NCBI GenBank assembly: GCA_022577435.1
Contig: JAKOON010000013.1
Location: 18,122,012-18,186,011, forward strand
Length of the DNA stretch: 64,000 nt
Reading direction: 5' to 3'
From: Embiotoca jacksoni
Lineage: Eukaryota > Chordata > Actinopteri > Embiotocidae
Below are positions 33,601 to 41,565 of this stretch, piece after piece. The translations under genes were made by a program, and so were the position numbers. The notes below the pieces were generated by a model that saw only the letters and a list, made by a program, of their open reading frames with translations, made no database searches and had not been told where the DNA came from. Each line of letters starts with the position of its first letter. Positions within the stretch are counted from its first letter, which is position 1.

Positions 33601-34716
33601 GCTATGGCCAACAGTGACGTGACAAAAATTCCATTTTCCCTTTTTGTTTTGCACAGAGGAGACGGATGGAGAGCACGGAGAGGGGTTTGTCAAGGTTTTA
33701 AAAGTGAAAACAGTCCAGTACATGTACATGTACATATTGAGGAAAAACATGAATTAAATCCATTATGGAATAAGGCTGTAACAACAAAATGTGGAAAAAG
33801 TGAAGCGCTGTGAATACTCTCCGGATGCACTGTAAGTGTTCAGAAACTGCTTGGTTTCAGAGGATTAAAGTCAGACCAACCTGACTTGAATGTAACAGGG
33901 GTGTGGCTAGGATTCAGGTCAGAGGTCAGGTCTCAGTAAACCAGGCTAACTAATGAAGACCTTTACTTTTGGGCACTTTTCGGGGATCAGTTTTCATCTG
34001 AAAGCTCACAAATTTCTGGAGTTAACTTATGTCATGCCTGAACACTCCAGGTCTGGTATTTGGCATTTGAAAACACACTAGTGCAGCAGGAAACCTGCTA
34101 TAGCACAATAACCCTCCAGATGATTGTGCAAAGAGGCGCTGCACTATACAGAGAATATCTTTCAGCAAAATTCAGTAAGACCCAGAGGGTTTGCCTTATC
34201 TAAAATGTGCAAAGGGCACTCTGTGCTTTGAGAATAAACTGGAAGAAAGAGGAGAGGCTTCTCTTCACAATAACAGACAAATGTGCATCAAAACATCCCA
34301 TCATTCTCTCCATATGACCTCCGCAGGGATTATAACACCAATTGTATGCAATGACCAATGCATGTGGTGCCGGATCATGCCTCATCGGTTCTGCTCAGCA
34401 GCGTCATCAATGTGACGATGGAATTTCACTGCTTCTTGTCTGATGCATGGGGAGTTGTTATTGAGTATTGATGTCACACAAGAAAATGATACAACCAAGT
34501 AGGCTACATCTCTCTTTTGTCTTCCTGAGCTCACTGCATGCAAAGATTTGGTGTTGTTACAAATTACAATCTGACATGACTTGATTATACTCCCTGCCTG
34601 TTAGGACGGCTGTGGGTTCGTAGATCCCAGTGGTTGTATTTCTTCTACTGTCCGTGGTCTTACCTGCTAATGAGGAGGATGGTGAACACGGTCCCTCCAG
34701 ATACAGAGAGAGCCAT
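563..34716 (-). CDS. gabrp: GABA-A receptor subunit, pi-like, 5' part of the CDS (five exons; 3' part outside window)
   Basis: This is the spliced coding sequence join(563..645, 3926..4143, 5370..5437, 6937..7049, 34664..34716) on the minus strand: 535 nt, 178 codons plus one base. The exon phases fit at all four junctions and every intron is GT/AG. The product should be a plasma-membrane subunit of a pentameric GABA-gated chloride channel. Visible parts are a hydrophobic N-terminus (about residues 9-24), loop D (YTATIFLRQRW, about 80-90), sequons NKS (about 100) and NGT (about 143), the loop A motif WVPDTF (about 114-119), the family segment NRLIRIFPNGTVLYALR, and the Cys-loop, with cysteines at 158 and 172 separated by 13 residues including YPMD. 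From knowledge of the family, the phrases DYTATI-LRQRW, EGNKS, SKKSFLH and VACNMDL-KYPMD fit the pi subunit better than beta, delta, theta or rho. A fish-retained relative such as zeta is the main alternative. The rest of the extracellular domain, the four membrane helices and the stop codon lie left of base 1. Subunit class is an inference from remembered sequences; membership of the GABA-A receptor family is close to certain. Confidence 0.9.
646..3925 (-). other. Intron of the gabrp-like gene, no further features
   Basis: This 3.3-kb stretch separates the Cys-loop exon from the loop D/A exon. It is AT-rich with ordinary stop density in all frames. I recognise no exon, RNA gene or classified repeat in it. 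The open frames at 1407-1640 and 3600-3899 have no protein-like character. Confidence 0.7.
3926..4143 (-). CDS. gabrp: gabrp-like coding exon, loops D and A of the ligand-binding domain (218 bp)
   Basis: The acceptor is TTCCTGCAG (AG at 4145-4144). The exon encodes 72 codons plus two bases, from DYTATIFLRQRW through EGNKSLSLDGRLVELLWVPD to NGTVLYAL(R). It holds loop D, loop A, two N-glycosylation sequons and the SKKSFLHD segment conserved in the family. The donor, GTGCGA at 3925-3920, is weaker than the consensus but gives the correct phase into the Cys-loop exon (AG+G = Arg). Plus-strand open frames across this exon are antisense shadows. Confidence 0.95.
4144..5369 (-). other. Intron of the gabrp-like gene, no further features
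   Basis: A 1.2-kb phase-0 intron. Nothing recognisable apart from a short T-run near 4278-4292. Confidence 0.75.
5370..5437 (-). CDS. gabrp: gabrp-like coding exon (68 bp)
   Basis: At 68 bp this has the canonical length of the third coding exon in GABA-A receptor genes. It is bounded by TTTCTAG (AG at 5439-5438) and the donor GTAAGA. It reads (N)GPVTVGMSLDIASIDTISEI, then NM. Beta, pi and theta subunits share the pattern V-x-V-x-S/D-I-D-x-I-S-E-x-N-M-D-Y-T just before loop D. The exon joins in frame to 6937-7049 (A+AT = Asn) and ends at a codon boundary. Confidence 0.95.
5438..6936 (-). other. Intron of the gabrp-like gene, no further features
   Basis: A 1.5-kb intron between the 68-bp exon and the mature N-terminus exon. 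I see no coding or mobile-element signature. Confidence 0.75.
6937..7049 (-). CDS. gabrp: gabrp-like coding exon, start of the mature protein (113 bp)
   Basis: The acceptor is TTTGTTCTCAG (AG at 7051-7050) and the donor is GTAAGA. The exon reads (R)LLESSLLNAEVKEGEILPPT, then IQRLMKGYNKYLRPFFD. The segment L-x-x-L-M-x-G-Y-N-x-x-L-R-P-x-F is the N-terminal helix typical of Cys-loop receptors. The first residues (LLESSLLNA) probably complete the signal peptide begun in the start exon, with the mature protein starting near EVKEGE. A 27.6-kb intron separates this exon from the start exon. Confidence 0.92.
7050..10319 (-). other. First part of the 27.6-kb intron: mostly unique sequence, G-runs and one perfect hairpin
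   Basis: The intron between the signal-peptide exon and the mature N-terminus exon starts here. This part contains homopolymer G tracts near 7250-7262 and 7476-7490 and the hairpin at 8415-8470, listed separately. No coding exon is apparent on either strand. Confidence 0.6.
8415..8470. repeat. Perfect 21-bp inverted repeat (hairpin, 14-nt loop)
   Basis: The left arm at 8415-8435 (aagactaaaactgtgagtag plus t) is the exact reverse complement of the right arm at 8450-8470. The spacer is 14 nt (8436-8449). Flanking bases do not extend the pairing. Transcribed from either strand it would fold into a 21-bp perfect stem. It may be a young palindromic duplication, the remnant of a small inverted-repeat element, or a precursor-like hairpin; the sequence does not decide. 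Confidence 0.9.
10320..10630 (+). repeat. Dispersed repeat, copy 1 of a three-copy family in this window
   Basis: The core reads CACCATATTTGGACGAGCTG, then GGAGGAGC, and soon after GATCTGACTGAGAACTTGAG. The same core occurs reversed at about 13550-13730 and forward at about 58075-58350. After the core come AAACCTGACTGCACC, TGTCAATCAAACCAGACATG and a TAAT-rich tail. The family looks like a non-coding teleost interspersed repeat. I cannot assign its class and the end points are approximate. Confidence 0.6.
10631..12400 (-). other. Intron sequence with no recognised features
   Basis: AT-rich unique-looking sequence inside the 27.6-kb intron. I see no exon, RNA gene or classified repeat. Confidence 0.6.
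12477..13030 (+). other. 155-codon open frame, possible transposon remnant (unconfirmed)
   Basis: The frame 12477-12944 is among the longest in the window but is not a convincing gene: it has no recognisable domain and no clear splice or promoter context. The part around MSAHSKVLVLAFALDEGKTE, followed by basic residues, vaguely recalls the start of Harbinger-type nucleases. The GC-richer sequence after the stop (12940-13030) looks like the start of the dispersed repeat that follows. I would treat it as decayed mobile-element sequence or chance. Confidence 0.25.
13035..13160. repeat. Dispersed repeat shared with the right end of the window
   Basis: It contains the motif CCATAGACTCCCATTTAAAA and, just before it, a GGGCCACTGGCTCC-like block. 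A diverged copy lies at about 63890-64000 (CACCACCGAGGCCCACTAGG, later CCATAGACTCCCATTCAA). Its class is unknown and it is non-coding. Confidence 0.65.
13266..13305 (+). repeat. Short repeat shared with the LINE remnant at 20.28 kb
   Basis: The block ATAGTCTGGAAACCCTGCTT, followed by GCATTAACGTTTGC, recurs with a few substitutions at about 20284-20317, where it interrupts a LINE reading frame. It probably belongs to the composite repeat spanning 13.2-13.75 kb. Confidence 0.5.
13550..13730 (-). repeat. Dispersed repeat, copy 2 of the three-copy family (reverse)
   Basis: On the minus strand it reads GTGACCATATTTGGACTAGC, TGGGGAGGAGCGAGGG, then GATCTCACTGAGAACCTGAG. This matches the core at 10.46-10.52 kb and 58.12-58.2 kb. 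The open frame at 13542-13796 is an artefact of the repeat. Confidence 0.65.
13800..16111 (-). other. Intron sequence with no recognised features
   Basis: Unique-looking, AT-rich sequence with a pyrimidine-rich patch at 14130-14220. The poly-Phe/poly-Lys open frames near 15032-15442 come from T and A runs. No gene is supported. Confidence 0.6.
16117..16726 (+). mobile_element. Solo LTR of a gypsy-type retrotransposon (610 bp, 5-bp TSD)
   Basis: The segment begins TGTCAGGAG and ends GATAACA, so it has TG...CA ends. It is flanked by a perfect 5-bp direct repeat, CCCTC, at 16112-16116 and 16727-16731. The body is C-rich and ends with an AATAAAG polyadenylation signal (near 16646) followed by GCATTTGGGTCCTGG, an arrangement familiar from teleost Ty3/gypsy LTRs. 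No internal region is present on either side, so this is a solo LTR left by recombination. Inside is a tandem duplication of CTGTGGCCACGCCCCTCACC (about 16196-16238). Open frames on both strands here are not genes. Confidence 0.85.
16732..19690 (-). other. Intron sequence with no recognised features
   Basis: AT-rich sequence inside the long intron. I see no exon or classified repeat between the solo LTR and the LINE remnant. Confidence 0.55.
19691..20995 (+). mobile_element. Degenerate non-LTR retrotransposon (L2/Rex-type), reverse-transcriptase 3' half and 3' end
   Basis: Interrupted frames on the plus strand recall the ORF2 protein of teleost L2/Rex-type LINEs. They run PWFTAEMEEVFRNGNKDRF at about 19.73 kb, a stretch like LIGLISDDDDTTCRWKIDNL near 20.04-20.1 kb, LGTIITQDL at about 20.23 kb, and then the C-terminal reverse-transcriptase region (AIDESILTSSTTIWDAAATS, KKMIGCNLPVL, AGKITANPDPSHP) at 20.42-20.64 kb. 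The 3' end has CAAATTCCTTGTATGTGAAA, the usual tail motif, and ends in TGATTTAGATTCTGAATAAA. There are many stops and frameshifts, so it is dead. The upstream endonuclease is missing, indicating 5' truncation. About 75 bp of unrelated repeat sequence interrupts the frame near 20.25-20.33 kb. Confidence 0.75.
21000..22560 (-). other. Intron sequence with no recognised features
   Basis: AT-rich intron between the LINE remnant and the CATG-rich block. Nothing further seen. Confidence 0.55.
22565..22645. repeat. CATG-rich repeat block, copy 1
   Basis: The motif CATG, usually as ACATGTG or CATGGG, recurs every 10-15 bp over about 75 bp (for example ACATGTGGTAACCATGTGTC). A second block of the same character lies at 36710-36925. 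It looks like a decayed short-period repeat. The overlapping open frames at 22542-22883 are not genes. Confidence 0.55.
23125..23525. mobile_element. MITE-like element with inverted ends (copy of the 38.2-kb family)
   Basis: The left side carries TTTTGCCTCGCCTCGGCATG. The right side carries CTTTTCACGCCTAGGCGGAG, then AAAATGTGACACTGACACGG. The right side is the reverse complement of the left terminal repeat of the element at 38.21 kb, and the left side resembles that element's subterminal sequence. This copy is about 400 bp long with a different interior, so it may be a longer relative or hold an insertion. Ends are approximate. Confidence 0.5.
23530..25860 (-). other. Intron sequence with no recognised gene
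   Basis: Mostly unique AT-rich sequence. The minus-strand frame 24560-24967 (135 codons) matches nothing I recognise. Sequence near 25270-25340 (ATATTCAAACTCAAGCAAGC to GAGGGCCGCACATGG) resembles a decayed hAT end but is not sure. Confidence 0.5.
25866..26460 (+). repeat. Older teleost dispersed repeat split by a nested insertion
   Basis: The 5' part (25866 to about 26070) starts with CATCCATCCATCCATAATCT and contains GGGGCTGGAGCCTATCCCAG, GCATGTCTTTGGACAGTGGG and GGAAGCCGGATGACCCGGAG, all familiar blocks of a very common fish interspersed repeat. The 3' part resumes at about 26401 with AGAACCTTCTTACTGTAAGG, then GACAGTGCCACCCACTGCAC, which normally follow soon after. The intervening 330 bp are a separate LINE 3' end. 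Open frames over the region are artefacts. Confidence 0.75.
26070..26401 (+). mobile_element. Non-LTR retrotransposon 3' end with (GAATT)n tail, nested insertion
   Basis: It starts about CAACCGGTCGAGGCAGATGG, passes through GAGGTTTCTTCCTGTTAAGA and TGGCGCTATATAAATAAAGT, and ends in about eleven units of TTGAA/GAATT at 26347-26401. This is a very common teleost LINE/SINE 3' module. Short tandem-repeat tails like this are typical of L2/RTE-type retrotransposition. It carries no protein-coding part and splits an older repeat. Confidence 0.75.
26738..27512 (+). mobile_element. Solo LTR of a gypsy-type retrotransposon (775 bp, 5-bp TSD)
   Basis: It begins TGTCAGGATC and ends CACATAACA. A perfect 5-bp direct repeat, GGCCC, flanks it at 26733-26737 and 27513-27517. 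The 3' part (AATAAAGACTGTTCTGTACC, then GCATTTGGGTCC) parallels the LTR at 16117-16726, and both start TGTCAGGA, so they belong to one family or sister subfamilies. No internal retroelement genes are next to it. The 152-codon minus-strand frame and the 135-codon plus-strand frame here are compositional artefacts of GC-rich LTR sequence. Confidence 0.85.
27550..27830 (+). mobile_element. mariner-like transposon 5' fragment with the N-terminus of the transposase
   Basis: It starts near GGGTCATTCAAAAAGTTACA, a mariner-type end. At 27721-27750 a frame reads LKLEQRANFVSKF, matching the start of the helix-turn-helix domain of fish mariner-type transposases (LEQRxNxKF...). The catalytic DD(D/E) region is absent, so it is a truncated, inactive copy. 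A second fragment with the same layout lies at 57830-58055. Confidence 0.6.
27835..30220 (-). other. Intron sequence with no recognised features
   Basis: AT-rich, unique-looking sequence. The minus-strand frame 28532-28825 and the others have no protein-like features. Confidence 0.55.
30240..30310. repeat. Short dispersed repeat shared with 43.2 kb
   Basis: It contains TTAGGGTTAGACACCGAAAA, then AGATCATGGTTTGGGTT at 30281-30297. The same 17-mer is at 43269-43285, in a comparable context (AAAACTACTTGGGGAAAG). This block is common in percomorph genomes. Its class is not assigned. Confidence 0.5.
30555..30818 (-). mobile_element. hAT-type DNA transposon terminal fragment
   Basis: Read on the minus strand it starts CAGGGGTCTTCAAAAACTTT, then CAGGCCAAGGACCCCCAAAC and GATGGAGCAGGGACCCCCTA, followed by an AT-rich tract. 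This is a well-known hAT terminal sequence of vertebrate genomes; the CAGGGGTC start is diagnostic. The other end and the 8-bp duplication were not found, so the left limit is approximate. Confidence 0.6.
30820..33680 (-). other. Intron sequence with no recognised features
   Basis: AT-rich intron with ordinary stop density. Nothing identified on either strand. Confidence 0.55.
33690..33834. mobile_element. Tc1-type transposon end (decayed)
   Basis: Blocks AAATCCATTATGGAATAAGG, AACAAAATGTGGAAAAAGTG and GAATACTCTCCGGATGCACT followed by GTA reproduce a familiar Tc1-like terminal inverted repeat of fish elements, ending in the TA of the insertion site (33833-33834). No transposase is adjacent. 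The left limit is approximate. Confidence 0.6.
34664..34716 (-). CDS. gabrp: gabrp-like start-codon exon, signal peptide (53 coding bp)
   Basis: The coding part is 17 codons plus two bases, MALSVSGGTVFTILLIS, followed by the strong donor CAG|GTAAGA (34664/34663). Its phase (AG) fits exactly with the first base of exon 6937-7049 (G), giving Arg. The hydrophobic run TVFTILLIS followed by RLLESSLLNA makes a plausible cleavable signal peptide, as expected for a receptor subunit entering the secretory pathway. I chose this ATG because it is the only in-frame start after the acceptor at 34755-34754. Assignment rests on phase, signal-peptide character and strand; there is no direct homology because signal peptides diverge quickly. 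Confidence 0.8.
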
Positions 34717-34753
34717 GACTGCAGAAGGAGTGAATACGCCAGGTGGAATTTAT
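34717..34753 (-). other. gabrp: 5' UTR part of the start-codon exon, preceded by a 3' splice site
   Basis: On the minus strand a pyrimidine-rich tract with a run of T precedes TTATTGCAG (AG at 34755-34754), so exon sequence starts at 34753 and the ATG lies 37 nt later. The exon therefore begins with untranslated sequence and requires an upstream non-coding exon. The UTR opens with ATAA, which matters for an upstream ORF discussed under findings. Confidence 0.7.
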
Positions 34754-36709
34754 CTGCAATAAGAGCACACAAGGGACAAAAAAAAAACACACATTTTAAA
34801 GAGAATCGAGTGATGATCGTAGATTCAGAAAATATTGATTTTGTTCCCTTTTGAAAATATTTGATGAATGTCAACAGGGATGCACCATAGTACTTGTGCA
34901 GAGGAAGAGTTTGAGATCTGCCATTTTCAGCTCGCAGGCAGCAAAGATGGTCCGTGCCCCCCTTTTCCTATCTTTAATCATTACAGTATACAGCTCCGCA
35001 AATATTTTTTCACTGAGATGACTTCCATCACCCAGGAAACGGCAGCTTCACTGTGCCACTTGGTTTTCTTCTACAGATTCTCTCACAGTCACCTAAATGT
35101 AGGACAGTCTTTATTTGACGTATTTCTAAATTACACTGAAGCGAGTAACAGCACTGATATGCCTCAGGGACGTTCTCTCAACAGCATAATGACCTCCCGT
35201 TAATGACTTCACCCAAACTCCAAGTCTGGCTCTGTAAGCTGGAGACTTTGCCTCTGCCTCTCTTCAGATGAAAGCAGACAGAAAACCTTCAGAGACTGAA
35301 GTGACTTAACCAGCGAGATCCGACTGCTGTGGACGGCAAGCTGAGAGAAGGAAATATTTAATGGAAAGTTGAAAGCAGACTTCTGTGGCTGTGGTGTTAA
35401 AAGTGCCTTCACAGTAGTGCAAGCTATCAAACACAGTAAGACCTGTTGGTAATAATGTTACATAACACAGTGAAACGGTTGTGTAGCAGGTGAGACATGG
35501 CATTACAAACCAGTATCACTGCAAAGCGTGAACTAGACACACCTGTCAACAACAGAAAAACTTGAGGCATTTCACGTTTTGTAAGCATGAAACGTACATG
35601 CATGTAACAGTAATGTAATGACGGATCATGTGACCCAATACAACGGACATTTTTTGGTGGTAGAGAGAAGTAGGAGGGCTTGCATGGTGCTATGAATCAG
35701 AGACTGTCATGTGGGAAGCAGAGGTTTGAATCCAGGAGGTGATGACATTGATCTTGAGTTATTTTTGTTCCCCAACCACGTTTTTCGTCACAAACCCCAA
35801 CCATGCATTTTTCCTAAAAGTTTCATTTTCCTGCAAATCATGTGGCTGTATGCATGCAGTATATTTCATTTCCCGAAAATGTGAAACTGCCACGCCTAGA
35901 CAGGCCAAAGTGTGGCTATTTCACATTTTGCTGTAGTGGACCGGCGAGTTTATTTCATGTTTTGCCAGGTTGGGCATTATCACTGACAGGATCTACGTAG
36001 CAACTGACAGCATGTACAGTAACAAATCACAGCACTGTATTCAATTTTAAATTTACAGACACATTAATCAGCACTATATTTATCATATTCCCTGCACACA
36101 CTGTGACATTGAGGACTTGTCTGCATACATTTTGGTCATAATTTGAGAAACAGTGAAGCTACAGTATGGCCCACTTCCTGTCTTTGCTGCCAACTGTGCC
36201 GCAGCCAAACGGGGAGCAATAAATGACATGACTGATCCTGACAGAGATGACAGGAATGTTTAAAGTTTTGACTCACTTCTGATAATCTCATTCAGCTGTC
36301 ATGCATTATGACTCATGAGCAACTCCGTTCATATAAAAAAAAAATGCATGTGCTCCCAAGTCAGGGTGTATTCATCTGTTTTCATTGAAACTGAGATTTT
36401 AATTGTTTTCATAATATTAAAAAATAGGACACAGGACTTTATTTTTTTTTTTTGAAACAATTTAAAAGGGATTACCTGGCATTTTGGAATATATGCATAG
36501 TTGCGTTTTGGATGCAAGCCAAATTAATATCAATATCAAGATCAATATCACATTGCTATCTTTCAATTAGGCTAAAGGCTAAAAGCAGCTCATAATATGA
36601 TAACTGAAGAGCTTTAGACGTCCCCAATCCAGTCTCTTCGCTAAACCGACCTGACCTGTGGCATTATAGTTAAAGAACATCTAAAAATCCCCTTACAGAA
36701 AAAAACATG

Positions 36710-36925
36710 TGCGTTTCCAATGTTTTCCACATCACAACATGTAATCATGGCAATGACACATGTTTACCACATGTTGCACCATATGATTACATGGGGAAGA
36801 TCTGTGGAAAAGTTTTCACATGGGAATCTACATGGCTTCACACATTACACCATGAAAACATTCCAAAACCACTTTTCCCATGTGCAAAAAACATGTTTCC
36901 CATCACACAATCATGTGTATTAGGT
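36710..36925. repeat. CATG-rich repeat block, copy 2
   Basis: About fifteen CATG or ACATG units spread over 215 bp (for example ACACATGTTTACCACATGTT, CACATGGGAATCTACATGGC). It has the same character as the block at 22565-22645. The open frames at 36707-37030 derive from it. Confidence 0.55.
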
Positions 36926-38212
36926 CACAGATGTGAACAGATGAGTTTTTTCACATATGATATTCGTGTCGTTTTTCTGTCAGGGTCTAACTCTGCAAGA
37001 AAGCAACCAGGTGTATTTCTAAAACATTGAATTAATGCTTTAAATCTGTTTTGTCAACTATGCATGGATCAGTTTTGATACAAAATCTGACCAAGTTCCT
37101 GTAGTTTCACTGCAAACAGAAACATCCACAACATAATGCAGCCACAAAATACATTGGAGAAGCTGCATTTCACAACCTTTTAACAATCAAGTTTACCTCT
37201 GTAACCAAACATGAAATGTACAAACAGTCACACAAACACTTTAGTCTCTTCAGTTACCTTTTTTCCTCCGAACCGCTTTTAACATTTCTGTACAATTCCA
37301 ATCAGACTTTATTTTTATTGTTGTTACAGTGTAACATTTAAAAGATGAGTATGTTCTATATGTGAAGGTTAAGTCAGGCGAGTAAATATTAATGTAAAAT
37401 CATTGAAACGCCTCCTGAATGTACATTAAATAGTGCAACACTTGAGACTGATTTAAACTAAATGAAGGATGTTTATAACCAAATATAAGTGTGTTGCTTT
37501 TGAACTGATTCCCCACCCAACCAGTATAAAGAGGGCTGCAAATCAAAGCTGTGGTGTGAGGGGAATTACTGTGAAAGTGTTTTCATCATTTTAAGAGTTA
37601 AAGAGAACTTATTTTGAAAAAAAAAAGACATCAAGATGTGTTCCTGCTCTTTGCACATACAAATTATAATGTTCTATTTTGCATATTAAATGTATTTATT
37701 TGACATTCAGCTCATCCTTTCCAGACCACACTTTTACTTGTACTCCTACAGAAGGCTGCCATTATAAATAATTACCTACACCAACTTGTTAATGCATTAA
37801 AAGAACTGAATCACGCCCACTCTCCTGGAAGCAATTTGGTCAGTGCACTGCAGCACTTTACAGAAACATGGAGTGCTATTCAAGGTATCAGGGATACCCT
37901 TGAAGACCTGTTTGACAAAGTTTTGCACCGAACAATATGCAAATATTTGACTTACTTCACAAAGGGTATTTAAACTATTTAGTTTATATCAATGGAAGAT
38001 ATTGAAAAGTTTGATATGTGAGTATTGTAAAAATATTGAAATCTGATGCTATAAAATGTATTTGTGGAGTGGAAATTACTTTTTGAAATGACTATTTGTG
38101 TGTTACTCACAGTTAAAGTAAGTCTACATCACCCATTATCTATACAATGTTAACAATATGCAACTTCAGCCTGTTAAACCCAAAACCCCGAATACACACT
38201 AATTCTCCACCA

Positions 38213-38364
38213 GAGGATACCGTGTCAGTGTTACGCTTTGCCTCGCCTAGGTGTGAAAAGTACATGCATTTATGACCAGGGTCAAATAAGGAGGTCATGT
38301 GATGAAGCGCAACTAAAGTCATACGGTTCGGGAAGGCAAAATGTGATACTGACACGGTATCCTT
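38213..38364. mobile_element. MITE, about 150 bp, with about 28-bp terminal inverted repeats
   Basis: The left end GGATACCGTGTCAGTGTTAC, then GCTTTGCC (from 38215), is the near-exact reverse complement of the right end GGCAAAATGTGATACTGACA, then CGGTATCC (to 38362): about 25 of 28 positions match. The interior is non-coding. A related element is at 23.13-23.52 kb. The superfamily cannot be assigned without the target duplication. Confidence 0.7.
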
Positions 38365-41300
38365 TGCTTGACGACACTTCGGCTTGGTATCAGGTTGGCA
38401 GTTCAGTCTTTCCTGTATAATGCATTTTATCTCTTCAATTACTCACACTCTTACTCAGAAATGATTTAATAATTCTTTTAAACGATCACCCTAAAAAGTC
38501 AGTTTCATATTGTTTCACAGGTATTGGTGCTTCAGGTTCGTCAGCCCTCTTAAAGCCTGGTTATCTCCCCTTTTCAGCCCACGCCTGTCTGTCAAAACTG
38601 TCCAAGCATCTGCCTGAGCTCAGTGACCATCCTGATGAAGGGCACTGTAATGTTGGAGGATGGGTAACAGCCCTCCAAAGTGATGCCTGTCTTTCATCTG
38701 TGACTCCAGCTGTTGGCAATTTGATTTTAAGCTGACTTGAAAAGGGCAGCAGCAAATATAAAAAGATATGTTAGGCAGAACTGAGTCACTTTGTCTAATT
38801 CTCTGACTTTTCTCTCCTTTGTTGCTCTTCAAAGTACTTATTTCTAGGCATATACCGAATGAGTCACATCAATAACATGTCAACCTTTGTGGCCTCCGAG
38901 CTGCTTGTTCATACCCCATTTCACCGGTTTCCCCAGCCGTTCACTTCCCTACATTCATTTTACATAAAACGAAAAAAATGACAGTGTTGCTTGTTGTTTA
39001 TTTATTTTATGGTTAATCAAAATCATGAACTTCACCAATGATCTCTTTATATAATTTCAGAAATCTCTGTCTATCAGTCTCTCCTTGGCGTATCTCCACA
39101 ACCGTTCGTCCCATCTGCTTCAAACTCAGTATACGTGTAGCTGGGGACCCAAGTCTGCGCCTTTTGTGTGATTTGGACATGCGACATGGGCGACACGTTC
39201 GATATTAATACATTTTCATAAAAAGGCGACTGCAAAATACGTCAAAAATGCATGAAGAACACGCCTATCCTAACTACTGTTAAAACACTTAGGAGCAGCG
39301 GCCAAGTTTTTTCACTTTAAATTTCACATAGGCCAAATAACAAAAACTACCGTCGTGACGAGGTCAAGCAAAGAGCTGCATTTTCTGTGTATGTTGCATT
39401 GTATTCCTATAGTTTAAGGTTGGGATAATTTAATAACTACATGCTTGGGTAGTTTAATCTACAGCAAAACTATACATCATCATATATTTATATCGGTGCT
39501 GTCTGTGAGAAACATATACATAAGTAAATGTACTTTGTTAAGTTCCACCACTGGATATTTTAAATATAAAATTTAATTTTCTCAGTTAAATCACATTTAA
39601 CTTCCATGACCTGTTGTTAAGTAGCTAATGTTAGCACTACTGTTGGCTAAAAGTACACAGGTTTACCGAATTATTGTTTACCCGCCTATGGTCCTCATTC
39701 AGCCTGAGATACATCACACACCTGCGGTAAAGCATCTCCATCTCCTCTATTAAATGATGAAATTACATAAAACGAAAATGTCTGGTGATGTAGTGAAGCG
39801 TGTCTTCAACTACAGCATGCTGTTCTCAAGAAAGCTACACAGCAATACCACAAGCCAGAAATCGTACTGGCAAACAGGCTATTTTCAACAGGCACTGTAC
39901 TAGTGATATATAATATTTGATAGTTGCCAAAGTGTAACCAGCGGGTGCCAAAGTAGCTAAAATATAACAAATGTAATTATATAGTGTAAATATAGTATCC
40001 AGTAAGCTAATCATCATTTTTCTGTTTACCATAGAACATGTAAATGCTGTAATTATAAGCTTATGTAATCCAACAGCGAGTAATGACACATTAGCATGCT
40101 CATGTCATGATACTGCTTGAAAAGCCACAGGTGTTACTAATTGCATTAATAACGGCTTGACTCCATTAAGGTATAACAGTTGTGTATGCTGGCTCACTGG
40201 TGTGGATAATGAGGACACCATGAATGTAGGTACATACACCTGGGCTCTTTAACTGTGACAGTTTAAACCTCTTTCCTGAGAAAAGGACCTCTGAATTCAA
40301 ACGGGTTGTGAATCGTAAACGAGATACCATGGCGGGGAAATGAGGATTGAGTCGGCACAGTTGGATTTCAGACTCTTGTTGACAAATGAGAGAGAGAATT
40401 ATGTTTCCAGTCGACATAATAAGTCGATAGGGAAGTCTGAGGGTTCATACTAAAAAGGAAACCCACAAATCACATCTGCAACTCCAGCAGAGATGGTGAA
40501 GTATTTATTGTGAGAGTATGTTATAACTATAAACACCTATATCAAAGTAAATCATTATTATAGGTGATATTTAACAAAAGTTTTGAATATGATTTTCTTT
40601 AGTGTCCATGATATTTTGCATGACAGATATAACTTTGACACTTTGATTTCAGACACCTAAAATGGTGAAAGTATAAACACTGTAGAAAAAGGAATTGCTA
40701 CTTGACCCATTAATGGTGACTTGTTTTCTCATGGCACCTGCTAATATGAGCTGAGTTCAAATCCAAATCCTGTGCTGTCTTTTTCCACATTCAAATCTGC
40801 ATACCTCACTCCAAATGTGATCATTGTTATTAGGCGAGGGGTTGATGTGGCACTAAAAAAGCAGCCTATCATGACAGAATGAATGCAACAAAACTGTTTT
40901 TAAGACCATTAGAGATCCAATCTGGAGGTTTTATCTCACTAATACAAAATCTATCTGAACCAGGTTATACAGTAGATGTTTCTGGACCTGGCCTTCAGCA
41001 GTCTTTGTTAGTTGGGGCACTTTGCTCGAGTTATTTCACCGATAACCATTTTAACACCTGCAGCAAAAAACACAATAAAGGTGTTCATCATTAGCTACTT
41101 GAAGCCTTCACCATCTTACTGTGATCTGCTTAGGGTAACCTAAATTTTGAGCACATTTTCATCATGTCTTGTGTATGATTGGTTTCATTTGAAACCAAAT
41201 GAAATTCATCTCTGCCAAACAAAAAACAGTGATGTTAAAAACTCATCTTGGATCATCAAACAGCTTTTCTCCTCTGGGCTGATTCTTTTAGTTAGTGATA

Positions 41301-41419
41301 CATTCAATAGACAAATGATTCTCCACATCCAACCCATCCAGTCACAAGAAAAGCTATGAAAGCAAGGTGATTGATAATTTTCAAAAAAAGATGTTTAACT
41401 TGATACAGCCTTGGTTCTC

Positions 41420-41565
41420 TAATCAGATCAGATCTAATCTAATCTAATCTAATCTAATCTAATCTAATCTAATCTAATCTAATCTAATCAATCAGGGTAC
41501 TTTAGTGTCAATCATCAGGATTTGCAGCATGTTAAACTGCTGCAGAAACAATACGTTACACTACG
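41420..41565 (-). mobile_element. LINE 3' tail with pentanucleotide repeat (minus strand)
   Basis: Read on the minus strand, a short unique part ends ACACTAAAGTACCCTGATTG and runs into a (TTAGA)n array spanning about 41422-41489. Short LINE 3' ends with a pentamer tail are typical of L2/Rex-type retrotransposons. The body is only tens of bases long. Confidence 0.6.
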
